From assembly GCA_017161655.1 (NCBI GenBank), contig JADFCV010000003.1, forward strand, positions 288,849 through 352,848: a stretch of DNA of 64,000 nt, in the 5' to 3' direction. The notes under the pieces were generated by a model, which searched no databases, was not told the origin of the DNA, and saw only the letters and a program-made list of their open reading frames with translations. Every line of letters begins with the position of its first letter. Within the stretch, counting starts at the first letter, position 1. This document shows, one piece after another, positions 45,198-53,140 of this stretch. Origin of the DNA: Candidatus Sumerlaeota bacterium. GTDB taxonomy: Bacteria; Sumerlaeota; Sumerlaeia; Sumerlaeales; Sumerlaeaceae. Both the position numbers and the translations under genes were made by a program.

Positions 45198-47129
45198 ATG
45201 TGTGGAATAGTTGGAAAAGTTTATCTTAACCCTGAGCGTCCGGTTGAGCCTGAAATCATTGAGCGAATGAAACAATGTATCGTTCACCGTGGCCCGGACG
45301 AGCATGGCACGCACATTCACCGCAACGTTGGCTTTGGTTTTCAGCGGCTGTCCATCATTGACCTTGCGACGGGTCATCAGCCGATGACCAACGAGGACGG
45401 TTCGGTGGTCATCGTTTTTAATGGCGAGATCTATAACTTCCCTGAATTGCGCCAACAACTCGAAGCGTGTGGCCATAGGTTTCGGACGCGCTCCGACACG
45501 GAAGTCATTCTCCACGGCTATGAAGAATGGGGCCACGATATTACTACGCGTCTGCGAGGCATGTTTGCTTTCGCAATTTTTGACACAAAGACTCAGACGC
45601 TTTTTTTGGCGCGAGATCGTGTCGGTAAGAAACCTCTCTACTACGCTATTGTCGAGAGTGGGACAGAACGGGAAGCTTTCATTTTTGCAAGCGAACTCAA
45701 ATGTTTGTTGGCAGAACCTACATTTCGCCGCGATGTGGATTTCATCGCGCTGGGTCATTATCTCACCTATCAGTATGTGCCCCAGCCCTGGTCCATTTTC
45801 GAACAGGCAAGAAAGGTGGAGCCCGCCTGCTGGGTGGAGTGGCGCAATGGACGTCTGAAACAAGAGCGTTATTGGAATCTTTTCTACGAGCCCAAACAGC
45901 GGATTTCGCTCAGCGACGCAATAGATCAGGGCGTGGCACTCATTGATGAGGCGGTGAAGATTCGACTCATGAGCGAAGTGCCTCTCGGCTGTTTTCTCAG
46001 CGGCGGCGTGGATAGTTCAACGGTCGTTGCATTCATGCGCCGCCACGTGCAGGGAGCGCTCCGTACATTTTCAATAGGTTTCGAGGAAGAGAAATTTAAT
46101 GAGCTTCCCTATGCCAGACAGGTTGCTCAGCAGTTTGAAACAGATCATCAGGAGATGATTGTGCGTCCTGATGCGCTGGAGTGTGTCGCGCGGCTCGCGT
46201 GGCATTTTGATGAGCCTTTTGCCGATTCGAGTGCGATCCCCACGTACTACCTTGCCAAGATGACCCGCCAGTTTGTGACTGTGGCCCTCAATGGTGACGG
46301 CGGCGATGAAAGTTTTGCTGGCTATGTACGCTACCTGGGTTTTCCAGCGCTGTGTGCGTATGAGCGCATTCCGCGATGGATTCGTCGGCTGTGGTCTCTG
46401 CCTTTGGCGGTGGCGGCACAGGTCTTTTCCTCATCGGCAAAACTTGAGCTCTGGAACTACGTCAACCGCGTTTCCCTGATGCCTTTCGAAAGCCGCTACG
46501 TTCAGATGATGGTCATCTTTCGGGACTACCAGAAACGGGAACTCTTCCTGAAGCGCCACTCGGATAAGCTTCGCGGTCCAGTTGTCGATTCTGAGTTTTT
46601 GACTGAAGGGGCCATGCTGAATGGCACCGCGGTCCAACCCATCGATCGCATGATGTATGCCGACGTGATGCTCTATTTGCCGGGTGCACTTTTGCCAAAG
46701 GTTGACCGCACAACGATGGCTGTATCGCTGGAGGGACGATCTCCACTGCTCGATCATCACCTGATGGAGTGGGCAGCTCGTCTTCCGGCAGATATCAAGT
46801 TTCCAAATGGACAGCTGAAGTTCTTGCTCAAACAGATAGCCGGCCGGTTTTTCACGGAGGAGTTTCTCAACAGACCCAAACAGGGCTTTGGGGTGCCTAT
46901 CGGTCTATGGTTTCAGACGTCGTTGCGGGGTTTGCTCGAGGATTTCCTGCTAAGCGAGCGAGCACGTCATCGGGGGTTTTTTGATCCGGTTTACGTCAAA
47001 CGGATTGTGGATCAACATGTGAGTGGAGCCCAGAATCACGCACATCGCCTCTGGACTTTGCTCATGTTTGAAGCCTGGGCGCGGACATTTCTAGACAGAC
47101 CGGATCCGCTTGCGGGTCCGTTGTGGTGA
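45198..47129 (+). CDS. asnB: Glutamine-hydrolysing asparagine synthetase
   Basis: 643 residues. Start is fixed by the N-terminal nucleophile Cys2 (MCGIVGKV). Glutaminase domain: HRGPDEHG, RLSIIDL, FNGEIYNF and RSDTEVILHGYEEWG; synthetase domain: PLGCFLSGGVDSS (PP-loop), SIGFEEEKFNE, LNGDGGDESFAGYVRY. It makes asparagine from aspartate, glutamine and ATP. Homologues of this length also occur in capsule and exopolysaccharide clusters, where they amidate sugars or peptides; a GT39-like gene lies directly upstream, so an envelope role is an open alternative. Confidence 0.92.
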   Translation: MCGIVGKVYLNPERPVEPEIIERMKQCIVHRGPDEHGTHIHRNVGFGFQRLSIIDLATGHQPMTNEDGSVVIVFNGEIYNFPELRQQLEACGHRFRTRSDTEVILHGYEEWGHDITTRLRGMFAFAIFDTKTQTLFLARDRVGKKPLYYAIVESGTEREAFIFASELKCLLAEPTFRRDVDFIALGHYLTYQYVPQPWSIFEQARKVEPACWVEWRNGRLKQERYWNLFYEPKQRISLSDAIDQGVALIDEAVKIRLMSEVPLGCFLSGGVDSSTVVAFMRRHVQGALRTFSIGFEEEKFNELPYARQVAQQFETDHQEMIVRPDALECVARLAWHFDEPFADSSAIPTYYLAKMTRQFVTVALNGDGGDESFAGYVRYLGFPALCAYERIPRWIRRLWSLPLAVAAQVFSSSAKLELWNYVNRVSLMPFESRYVQMMVIFRDYQKRELFLKRHSDKLRGPVVDSEFLTEGAMLNGTAVQPIDRMMYADVMLYLPGALLPKVDRTTMAVSLEGRSPLLDHHLMEWAARLPADIKFPNGQLKFLLKQIAGRFFTEEFLNRPKQGFGVPIGLWFQTSLRGLLEDFLLSERARHRGFFDPVYVKRIVDQHVSGAQNHAHRLWTLLMFEAWARTFLDRPDPLAGPLW

Positions 47130-47214
47130 GAACTCCCCGATTGCATGACCTAACCGATTGGGACTGCCCTGACATTTATGGTCCGCGGAAGAAATCGCCT
47201 GTCTGCAGCGACTC

Positions 47215-47631
47215 CTAATCGCAGCGACGCTTCAGGGGCTGATCCTTTCGAAATGCAGTGCCATGAAAGAGGGCAACAATCCGTCCCTGGCCATCGCGCA
47301 CCTTCACGTCATAATGCGCGAGAGTGCGACCACGCGAGACTTCTACAGCCTCCGCGATGAGTTCGCCCTCTGTGGCCGCGCGGACGAAAGAAATATGCAC
47401 GTCGCTTGCTACAGCTACGGTGCCGTGAGAGTTTGAGGCAGCTGCAAAAGCAAAATCAGCAAGTGTAAAGATTGCTCCCCCCATGACCGTGCCCACAGCA
47501 TTGAGGTGTTCGGGACCAACGTGCATGCGCGTCACTGCCCGTCCTGGCTCGAGCTCGACAAGCTCGGCACCCATGCCCGTGGCGAAACGGTCGCACGCGA
47601 AATATCGTTTCCATTCGTCAAGTGTCTTCAC
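47215..47631 (-). CDS. PaaI-like hotdog thioesterase
   Basis: 138 residues, single hotdog domain. HLNAVGTVMGGAIFTLADFAFA is the family signature, with Asn and the helix Asp/Thr used in thioester hydrolysis; VASDVHISFVRAA and GRTLAHYDVKVRD complete the fold. Related proteins hydrolyse acyl- or aryl-CoA, for example in the phenylacetate pathway; no such pathway is in view. GTG 47631 gives the usual family length; the frame extends to a TTG at 47679. Tail-to-tail with asnB. Confidence 0.82.
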   Translation of the reverse strand: MKTLDEWKRYFACDRFATGMGAELVELEPGRAVTRMHVGPEHLNAVGTVMGGAIFTLADFAFAAASNSHGTVAVASDVHISFVRAATEGELIAEAVEVSRGRTLAHYDVKVRDGQGRIVALFHGTAFRKDQPLKRRCD

Positions 47632-47885
47632 GGTCAATGATGAGTGTGAGCGGATTGCCCGGGCAAAAAGCAAGTGCAATTCTGCGAGGTCGGGAATCCC
47701 GCGGAGCCCAGAGAATAAAGCAGACTAGTTGATAAATTCGTGGGTCTCATGATGCAGCTCTCTTGCGCCATCTGGCACAGCCGACGCTCACATTCCTTTT
47801 ACCTCTGTACTTTTCTCGCTTGGCAGAACTTTACGAAACATGCCTAAGTGAGTGGTTTGAATTCTCATCGGAGGAGTTACATCCT

Positions 47886-49004
47886 ATGGCTATTCGTGTG
47901 CAGGATATTGTGGCAGCGCTGGATCGCGTGGCGCCGTTTCGCCTGGCCTACGAGTGGGACAACGTGGGACTACAAATTGGCAATCCGAAACAGAAGGTGG
48001 AAGCCATCGCGGTAGGACTGGAAGTTACGCCGAATTTTGTGAAATTTGCCAGGCAACACAAGTGTCAGTTGCTGCTGGTGCACCACCCTCTGCTCTTTAC
48101 ACCGCTGAAGTCACTCGTCGAAGGGTCACGCACAGTGGATTTGATTGTCGAGCTGGTGCGCGCAAGGATGGCTCTTGCTGTTGCTCACACGAACCTCGAC
48201 CGTGTGGCGTGGGGAACAAACGGCGTCCTCGCTGATCTGCTGAATTTGGAGTGCCGTGAGATATTCGAGCCGACAACATTGCAAGAGCACGTCAAGTTCA
48301 CGGTTTTTGTTCCCTTGAGCCATGCTGGCGCAATTATCGAAGCGATTCATCGAGGGGGAGGCGGCTGGATCGGGAATTATTCACACTGTACTTTCCGTGC
48401 GAAGGGTATTGGTACGTACATTCCAGAGGCAGGTGCGAATCCTTATCAAGGAACGGTGGGAAAACTGGAGGAAGCTGAGGAGGTGCGTCTTGAGGCCATT
48501 GTTCCCAAGCGTGACCTGGGGAAAGTGGTCCGTGAGGTTCTCGCAGTTCACCCTTATGAGGAAGTGGCCTACGATGTCTATCCCCTCATAGACACAGCGC
48601 CCCGGGCAGGTCTGGGCGTCGTGGGAAAATTGCCGAAACCAATTCAACTCGGTCATTTGGGAAAGCAAATTGCAAGCTTGTGCCAAGCAAATTGTGTTAC
48701 CCTTACAGGGGATCGTAAGGCGAAGGTGCAGCGTGTTGTCATCGTGACAGGCAGCGCAGGCTCGAGCGTTGATAAGGTCACGCGCGATGTCGCTGACGTT
48801 GTTATCACGGGGGAGTTGAGTTACCACAAAGCCGCCGAACTGGCGGAGCGAGGTGTAGCGCTCATTTGCGCGGGTCATGCTGCCACGGAAAAGATTGTGG
48901 CAAAAGCTCTCGTGAGGCTGATCTCCGATGAGCTGGGAACCAAGGGGCAAAATGTTCGCTGGCACGTTTTTGCGAATTACCCTGATCCATGCGAGCCGCT
49001 TTGA
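47886..49004 (+). CDS. Nif3-like dinuclear metal-centre protein
   Basis: 372 residues of the Nif3/YqfO (GTP cyclohydrolase 1 type 2 homolog) family. Metal ligands: LLLVHHPLLF, AVAHTNLD and ICAGHAATEK; GSAGS precedes the last strand. A mid-protein insert of about 110 residues (VFVPLSHAGAIIEAIHRGG to AVHPYEEVAYDVYPL) is the PII/CutA-like domain of long Nif3 proteins. Their function is unsettled. ATG 47886 has GGAGGAG nine bases upstream; the frame reaches 47763. The COG1579 gene follows 103 bases later, a pairing seen in many bacteria. Confidence 0.88.
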   Translation: MAIRVQDIVAALDRVAPFRLAYEWDNVGLQIGNPKQKVEAIAVGLEVTPNFVKFARQHKCQLLLVHHPLLFTPLKSLVEGSRTVDLIVELVRARMALAVAHTNLDRVAWGTNGVLADLLNLECREIFEPTTLQEHVKFTVFVPLSHAGAIIEAIHRGGGGWIGNYSHCTFRAKGIGTYIPEAGANPYQGTVGKLEEAEEVRLEAIVPKRDLGKVVREVLAVHPYEEVAYDVYPLIDTAPRAGLGVVGKLPKPIQLGHLGKQIASLCQANCVTLTGDRKAKVQRVVIVTGSAGSSVDKVTRDVADVVITGELSYHKAAELAERGVALICAGHAATEKIVAKALVRLISDELGTKGQNVRWHVFANYPDPCEPL

Positions 49005-49107
49005 ATGAGACCAGAATCCTGAGGAGTTACTTGATTCCAATGGGGTACAGAAGAATTGCGGATCAGACGTGGACAGCTCATTCCGTGGGAGGTCGTAAGC
49101 GAAACCG

Positions 49108-49836
49108 ATGAAAACAGATTTAGAACAATTACTCGAACTGCAGCAAGTGACGGCGGAGCTCCGCCGACAAAGAGAACGTGTGGCTGCCTACTCGAGGAGG
49201 TTGCAGGAGATTGAGCTGGCGAGCAAGCGGATGAGAGCTGAAAACGCCGAACGAGAAGCAAAGCTCGGAGCCCTAAAGAAAGAATGGCTCGAGGGGGAAC
49301 TCGAACTAAAGACCCTCGAGGAGAAACTCAGTGGCCTAAGAAAACGGAGCGCCGTCGTGAGAACACCAAAGGAATGTGAGGCTCTGGAACACGAAATCGC
49401 CACGCTAGAAGAGAAACGAAGCAAACTGGAGGAACGGCTTCTCGTTCTCATGGAAGAAGCCGAGAGGCTCGAGAAAGCGGAGGAACAGAAAAAGAAAGAG
49501 GAGAGAGACTTCACTGCTGAGCTGGTTGCAGAGCGCGAGAGATTGATCGAAGCACACAAACAGTCCTCAGAACTCATCAAGGTTCTTACCGCAGACGAAG
49601 CACGAATGCTGCAGGCTCTTGGCGACCCAATTGCGCAAATATACAGTCGACTTGTGACAAAAGCTGAGCTTCCTGTCGTTGCTCGTGTGGAAAAATCTAC
49701 ATGCAGTGGGTGCGGGACACAGCTTCCAATCCATCTTGTTCAGAGCCTCAAGACCTCAGGCGAAGTGGAACTCTGCCCTCACTGTCACCGGCTGGTGTAT
49801 GTCGATACTCGAGCTCATTCGGCGTCAGACGATTAG
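49108..49836 (+). CDS. Coiled-coil zinc-ribbon protein (COG1579/CT398-like)
   Basis: 242 residues. Residues 5-170 form a long antiparallel coiled coil rich in Glu, Lys and Leu; the C-terminus is a zinc ribbon with CSGCGTQLP and CPHCHRLVY. This matches CT398-type proteins (zf-RING_7), for which roles with flagellar ATPases or RNA polymerase sigma-54 have been proposed in Chlamydia. It follows the Nif3 gene, a conserved neighbour, and is the last gene before the gene-free candidate origin region. Confidence 0.85.
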   Translation: MKTDLEQLLELQQVTAELRRQRERVAAYSRRLQEIELASKRMRAENAEREAKLGALKKEWLEGELELKTLEEKLSGLRKRSAVVRTPKECEALEHEIATLEEKRSKLEERLLVLMEEAERLEKAEEQKKKEERDFTAELVAERERLIEAHKQSSELIKVLTADEARMLQALGDPIAQIYSRLVTKAELPVVARVEKSTCSGCGTQLPIHLVQSLKTSGEVELCPHCHRLVYVDTRAHSASDD

Positions 49837-50200
49837 TTTGATCGTGAACTTACAATGTGGGCAACTTGTGGAGAACATCTGTGGAAAAGTGTCCTTTCCC
49901 CACGTCATGTTTGGACAAAATGACATTGCCTCTCTATTTGTTCGGAAAAAATACAATTCGCGTTTTCGCTCATGGCTTTTCCACAACCGAACGCAAGCTG
50001 GGAACAAATTGTCCGCCTCTTCTTAGCTGCGCTGTGTTTTCCCACACGCGGTAGCATCTTGGGGAGAAATGAGACCTGTTTTTTCACAGCCCATTTACCG
50101 TTACAAAACACGATTTATCAGCATTATAGATACTTTTGCTCACATATCCACGGCCTCTACTACTACTAACTGATATATCACTGGGAATGAGGAAAAAGAG
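49837..50200. other. Candidate replication origin (oriC) with DnaA-box and DnaA-trio-like elements
   Basis: A gene-free, AT-richer region. DnaA-box-like 9-mers, each one mismatch from TTATCCACA: TTCTCCACA (minus strand, 49867-49875), TTTTCCACA (minus, 49880-49888) and TTTTCCACA (plus, 49977-49985); ATATCCACG (50144-50152) differs at two positions. The last box is followed at once by a GC-rich GGCCT and then four CTA repeats (50157-50168; TAG repeats on the other strand), leading into an AT-rich run. Box, GC patch, trio repeat is the order of the basal unwinding element described for bacterial origins. parABS lies about 8 kb away. dnaA itself is not in the window, so this remains a candidate. 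Confidence 0.45.
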
Positions 50201-50244
50201 TTCAGTGAGTCTGTAGATGATTCGAAGGACACGCGCGGTTGTGG

Positions 50245-50405
50245 TATAAGCTTTGCTAGTGAGAAAAGGGTAAATAGAACGATTTCTTCGGCGTAAAAGA
50301 TAGCAAAGTTTAGGGAAAGTTTCACCTGCCACTCAGGTGATTCTCCACCCCCTCCCGGAGAAAGCCCGGATGCCCGCTCCCAGGCGTCCGGGCACTCTCT
50401 TTATT
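50245..50405 (+). ncRNA. Candidate small structured RNA ending in a terminator
   Basis: A possible -10 box TATAAG (50245-50250) precedes a series of pairings: CTTTGCTA (50251-50258) with TAGCAAAG (50301-50308), CACCTG/CAGGTG (50323-50339), CTCC/GGAG (50343-50360), and a strong 11-bp terminal stem. No open frame with a ribosome binding site fits inside. I do not recognise a known RNA family; I compared it by eye with cobalamin, TPP and c-di-GMP riboswitches, 6S, SRP, tmRNA and RNase P RNA without a match. There is no same-strand gene directly downstream, so a riboswitch is less likely than an independent transcript. Confidence 0.3.
50364..50405 (+). terminator. Strong terminator-like hairpin
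   Basis: GCCCGGATGCC (50364-50374) pairs with GGCGTCCGGGC (50383-50393) over 11 bp with one G-U and an 8-base loop; ACTCTCTTTATT follows. Read on the minus strand it is followed by TTTCTCC, so it could also end the transcript of the OB-fold gene. Confidence 0.6.
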
Positions 50406-50541
50406 GGGGCTCTTTCAAGTTATCAGTGATGTTCTGATGGCGGGAAAAGGCAAGTTTCGTTGCGGAGAGAGACGTCAAGGAGCGCTCATCCTAGCAGAGG
50501 GAGTAGGGGCGCAAAAGCGGGGAGGAAAGTTTTCGAAGGGA

Positions 50542-51648
50542 TTAGCCGACATACAAGATGTCTTCGGGGGAAGCGACGACGAGAACTTTTTTGCCTTCGA
50601 CGGTTTGGAAACGTGCGCGGAGAGAAATATCTTCGCCCCCACGAACTCGTTCGATGGATGGTTGGAGCGAAGAGGCATTTGCCCACACAATGACCTGCCA
50701 CGTGTTTTTGCCGTCAGTAATGGTTAGGTTCTGGCCGAGGCGGAATCGTTCCACATGCACAACCTTACCAGAGATTTCGATCATGGATCCGTCGGGTGCG
50801 GAAGAGAATTCAGCGGCGGGAGCCGTAGGGGCTCCCGCCTGGGTGTTCTTTTCAGTCGCAGTATTTGGTGCTTCGCTTTTCAGCTCGGGATTACTTTTTT
50901 CTGTCTCGATATCACTTGGTGTCTCCGGCTTGAGCTGTAAGTTTCCACGATACTCGCCAAGTGTTCCCGTGATGCGCACGGTGTCGCCTTCATTGGGCTT
51001 TTGATTATCGCTGAGCTTATCGGCAAGATTTTGCCAGAAAACGACGTCAATGCTCCCCGTGGCGTCCTTAACTTTGAGAATGTAGGGGGCGCGTTCTGAG
51101 CTCGGACGTCGAGCACTGGTGACTGTGCCCTGGATGGTAAACTTCTGCCCAACTTTATCGTTAGTGAGTTGCGCGATGGAGGTAACGCCCGAGGCTGTAG
51201 TGGCGACCGCTGGCTTCACCTGTTGCGCCGCTGAGCTAGGCGCTGGACTTGCTGTCTGTGTTGGTTGCGAGGTGCCGGCTCCTTCAATCTTCACGTCGCT
51301 TGGGGAGTTGACATGGATTTCAAGAGCTCCTCGAAACTCGGCCACCTTGCCTTTGACGCGCACTTTAGCGCCGTCCGTGATTTGTTCCTTGTCGGGAATC
51401 TTCGAGAAAACATCGGGCCAGATTGCCACACGAATGGTTCCAGCTGCGTCCTCGAGCTTGAATGAGTTAGGAGCGCGATCGCTGCGGGAGGCCTGGAAGC
51501 TTTTGACTGTGCCTTGGAGCTCCACAACTTGACCAACCTTGTCCTGGGTGATGGCTGATGTGGAGAGAACTGGACTCTGAGCAAACGCAAGGGACACAGA
51601 GAAAAGAGCCACAAAAAACATGAGGCCTGGGATGGGGTGTTTGAGCAT
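50542..51648 (-). CDS. Exported protein with three tandem OB-fold domains
   Basis: 368 residues with a signal peptide (cleavage near AFA-QSP). Three nucleic-acid-binding-type OB-folds are visible: about residues 35-115 (GQVVELQGTVKSFQ; TIRVAIWPDVFSKI; AKVRVKGKVAEFRG), 150-235 (GQKFTIQGTVTSARR; SIDVVFWQNLADKL; TVRITGTLGEYRG) and 285-368 (MIEISGKVVHVERF; TWQVIVWAN). They are joined by Ala/Pro/Thr-rich linkers. The repeats share spacing and an aromatic V-W motif, so they arose by duplication. AGGAGG lies ahead of the start. Whether it binds DNA, sugar or protein outside the cell is unknown. Confidence 0.75.
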   Translation of the reverse strand: MLKHPIPGLMFFVALFSVSLAFAQSPVLSTSAITQDKVGQVVELQGTVKSFQASRSDRAPNSFKLEDAAGTIRVAIWPDVFSKIPDKEQITDGAKVRVKGKVAEFRGALEIHVNSPSDVKIEGAGTSQPTQTASPAPSSAAQQVKPAVATTASGVTSIAQLTNDKVGQKFTIQGTVTSARRPSSERAPYILKVKDATGSIDVVFWQNLADKLSDNQKPNEGDTVRITGTLGEYRGNLQLKPETPSDIETEKSNPELKSEAPNTATEKNTQAGAPTAPAAEFSSAPDGSMIEISGKVVHVERFRLGQNLTITDGKNTWQVIVWANASSLQPSIERVRGGEDISLRARFQTVEGKKVLVVASPEDILYVG

Positions 51649-51836
51649 TTTATCATCCTCCTGATAGGATTGGTTTAACGTTGTGAACCTTTTAGCTTAG
51701 GAGACGCTGATAAAGCAAAAGCAAAAGAATTGCGACGGGTGAGAAATCGCTGAGTGAACTAACGGCATCGCAATTAACGAAGTCGTACAGACTAGCACGT
51801 ATGAAGTAAGATAAGTCTTCCGGAGTGCAAAGCGGC

Positions 51837-52880
51837 TCATTCGAGCTGCCATTGCGACAACGTCACCGGAAGCATAATTGCAAAATCCACAACAATGGGA
51901 AGGTGGTCCGAGGCATTGTCAGTGTCTCCGTCCTGGAGGCCTGCTGCACTGCGCTGGCTGGCCGTCATGGTCTTGGTGTTAAGGACAAAAGCATGGACGA
52001 CACCGAGAACACTGTCTGTAACGTAGATGCGATCGATGCGGGAAGTGGGATTCGTGGTGCCACTTGGATAGGTATCGGTATCGCCAGTAAACGGATCGGC
52101 GGGTTGAACGTCGAGAAGATCACTCGCATCCCAATCGCCTTTTATGTCGGGGCCGTAGGTAGCATTATCAATAATATCGCCTGTTCTCAGGGTGACCTCA
52201 GGCTGCTGGGGATCGGGATCCACAAAATTGAAGTCGCCCATGACAAGCGCTGGAGTTGAAGTGGGAAGATCAATGGAACCGCCAGAGGTTCGTAAATCCC
52301 CAAACCACTTCGCAAGAGCGTCGCAGGCCTTCTGGCGACGAGCCGTATTTGTTCCGCCTGCGTAAGCTTTCAAGTGAACACACATAGGGTAAATGTCCGA
52401 CGGGTAGATAGCGTCGGGGAGATCAATCAATCCGGCGTTTACGCCACGGACTTCCGAAGGCGGAACCGTATCCGTAATGTTCATAGACTGCGGATAGCGC
52501 GAGGCAAGCACGGTGCGGATGTAGCCATCTGAGAGGCCGAAGTGGACGGTCCAGGTGGAACTAGTAGGCAGAACAGAGTTTAGCCGTGCGACGAGCTGAG
52601 CAGTTGTGATCGTGTCTTCGATTTCCTCGAAAGAGATAATGTCAGGATTGACTGCCCGCAGGATGCGTTGGAACAGGGCGTCCTTGGTCGAGTCGCTGAT
52701 GAAGTTCCTTGCGGTATTGTAAGCCATGACGCGCAGATCTGTGGGATGGGCTTTACTGAAGTCACCCATGTTGGGATCGTAAGCCCAGAGGCGATAAACT
52801 GAGACGAGGAGGAATAAGCCTGTGATGATTCTCTTAGCGCGCATAAACGACACACTCATTCGGAAAAGAGTTTTGAACAT
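51837..52880 (-). CDS. Exported endonuclease/exonuclease/phosphatase-family protein
   Basis: 347 residues with an N-terminal hydrophobic signal. The EEP catalytic set is complete: MAYNTAR (Asn), IISFEEIED (Glu metal ligand), VMGDFNFVDP (GDFN), SRIDRIYVT and ASDHLPIVVDF (SDH). Such proteins cut nucleic acids or phosphate esters. The ending VTLSQWQLE resembles short C-terminal tails of exported proteins. Start 52880 is the longest; Met 13 codons in (52844) with GAGTG upstream is a good alternative. It lies 188 bases upstream of the exported OB-fold gene on the same strand, so an extracellular nuclease acting with a nucleic-acid binder is an attractive but untested idea. Confidence 0.8.
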   Translation of the reverse strand: MFKTLFRMSVSFMRAKRIITGLFLLVSVYRLWAYDPNMGDFSKAHPTDLRVMAYNTARNFISDSTKDALFQRILRAVNPDIISFEEIEDTITTAQLVARLNSVLPTSSTWTVHFGLSDGYIRTVLASRYPQSMNITDTVPPSEVRGVNAGLIDLPDAIYPSDIYPMCVHLKAYAGGTNTARRQKACDALAKWFGDLRTSGGSIDLPTSTPALVMGDFNFVDPDPQQPEVTLRTGDIIDNATYGPDIKGDWDASDLLDVQPADPFTGDTDTYPSGTTNPTSRIDRIYVTDSVLGVVHAFVLNTKTMTASQRSAAGLQDGDTDNASDHLPIVVDFAIMLPVTLSQWQLE

Positions 52881-53140
52881 TTTTTCTAAAAGTCAGCTCA
52901 GGAAAAATTTCTCATTCATCTCGCTGTTCTCGTGCCCTCTTCAGTAAAGCGGCTCCTTGGTTGTTTTCGCTCGGGGGGCTGCGAAATACTAACGACGAAG
53001 CGACGCGCGTTTTTTCGGCCATCGGCAGCGAGTGATTCTGTAGACGATTCAGTGCCTGAATCTTACTGCATGAGATTTACGAATGGGTCTCATAAGCCCT
53101 TACAGTTAGCGCTTGCCTGCGAGCGGGGTTCGGCTTTTCC

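Noticed and set aside
45006-45863. 285-residue open frame on the minus strand
   Set aside because: It lies antisense within asnB, which has complete catalytic motifs; no ribosome binding site or family match.
50310-50405. Cobalamin-type riboswitch
   Set aside because: GGGAA and GCCACT fragments are present, but the order and core of the B12 box do not fit and no same-strand gene follows.
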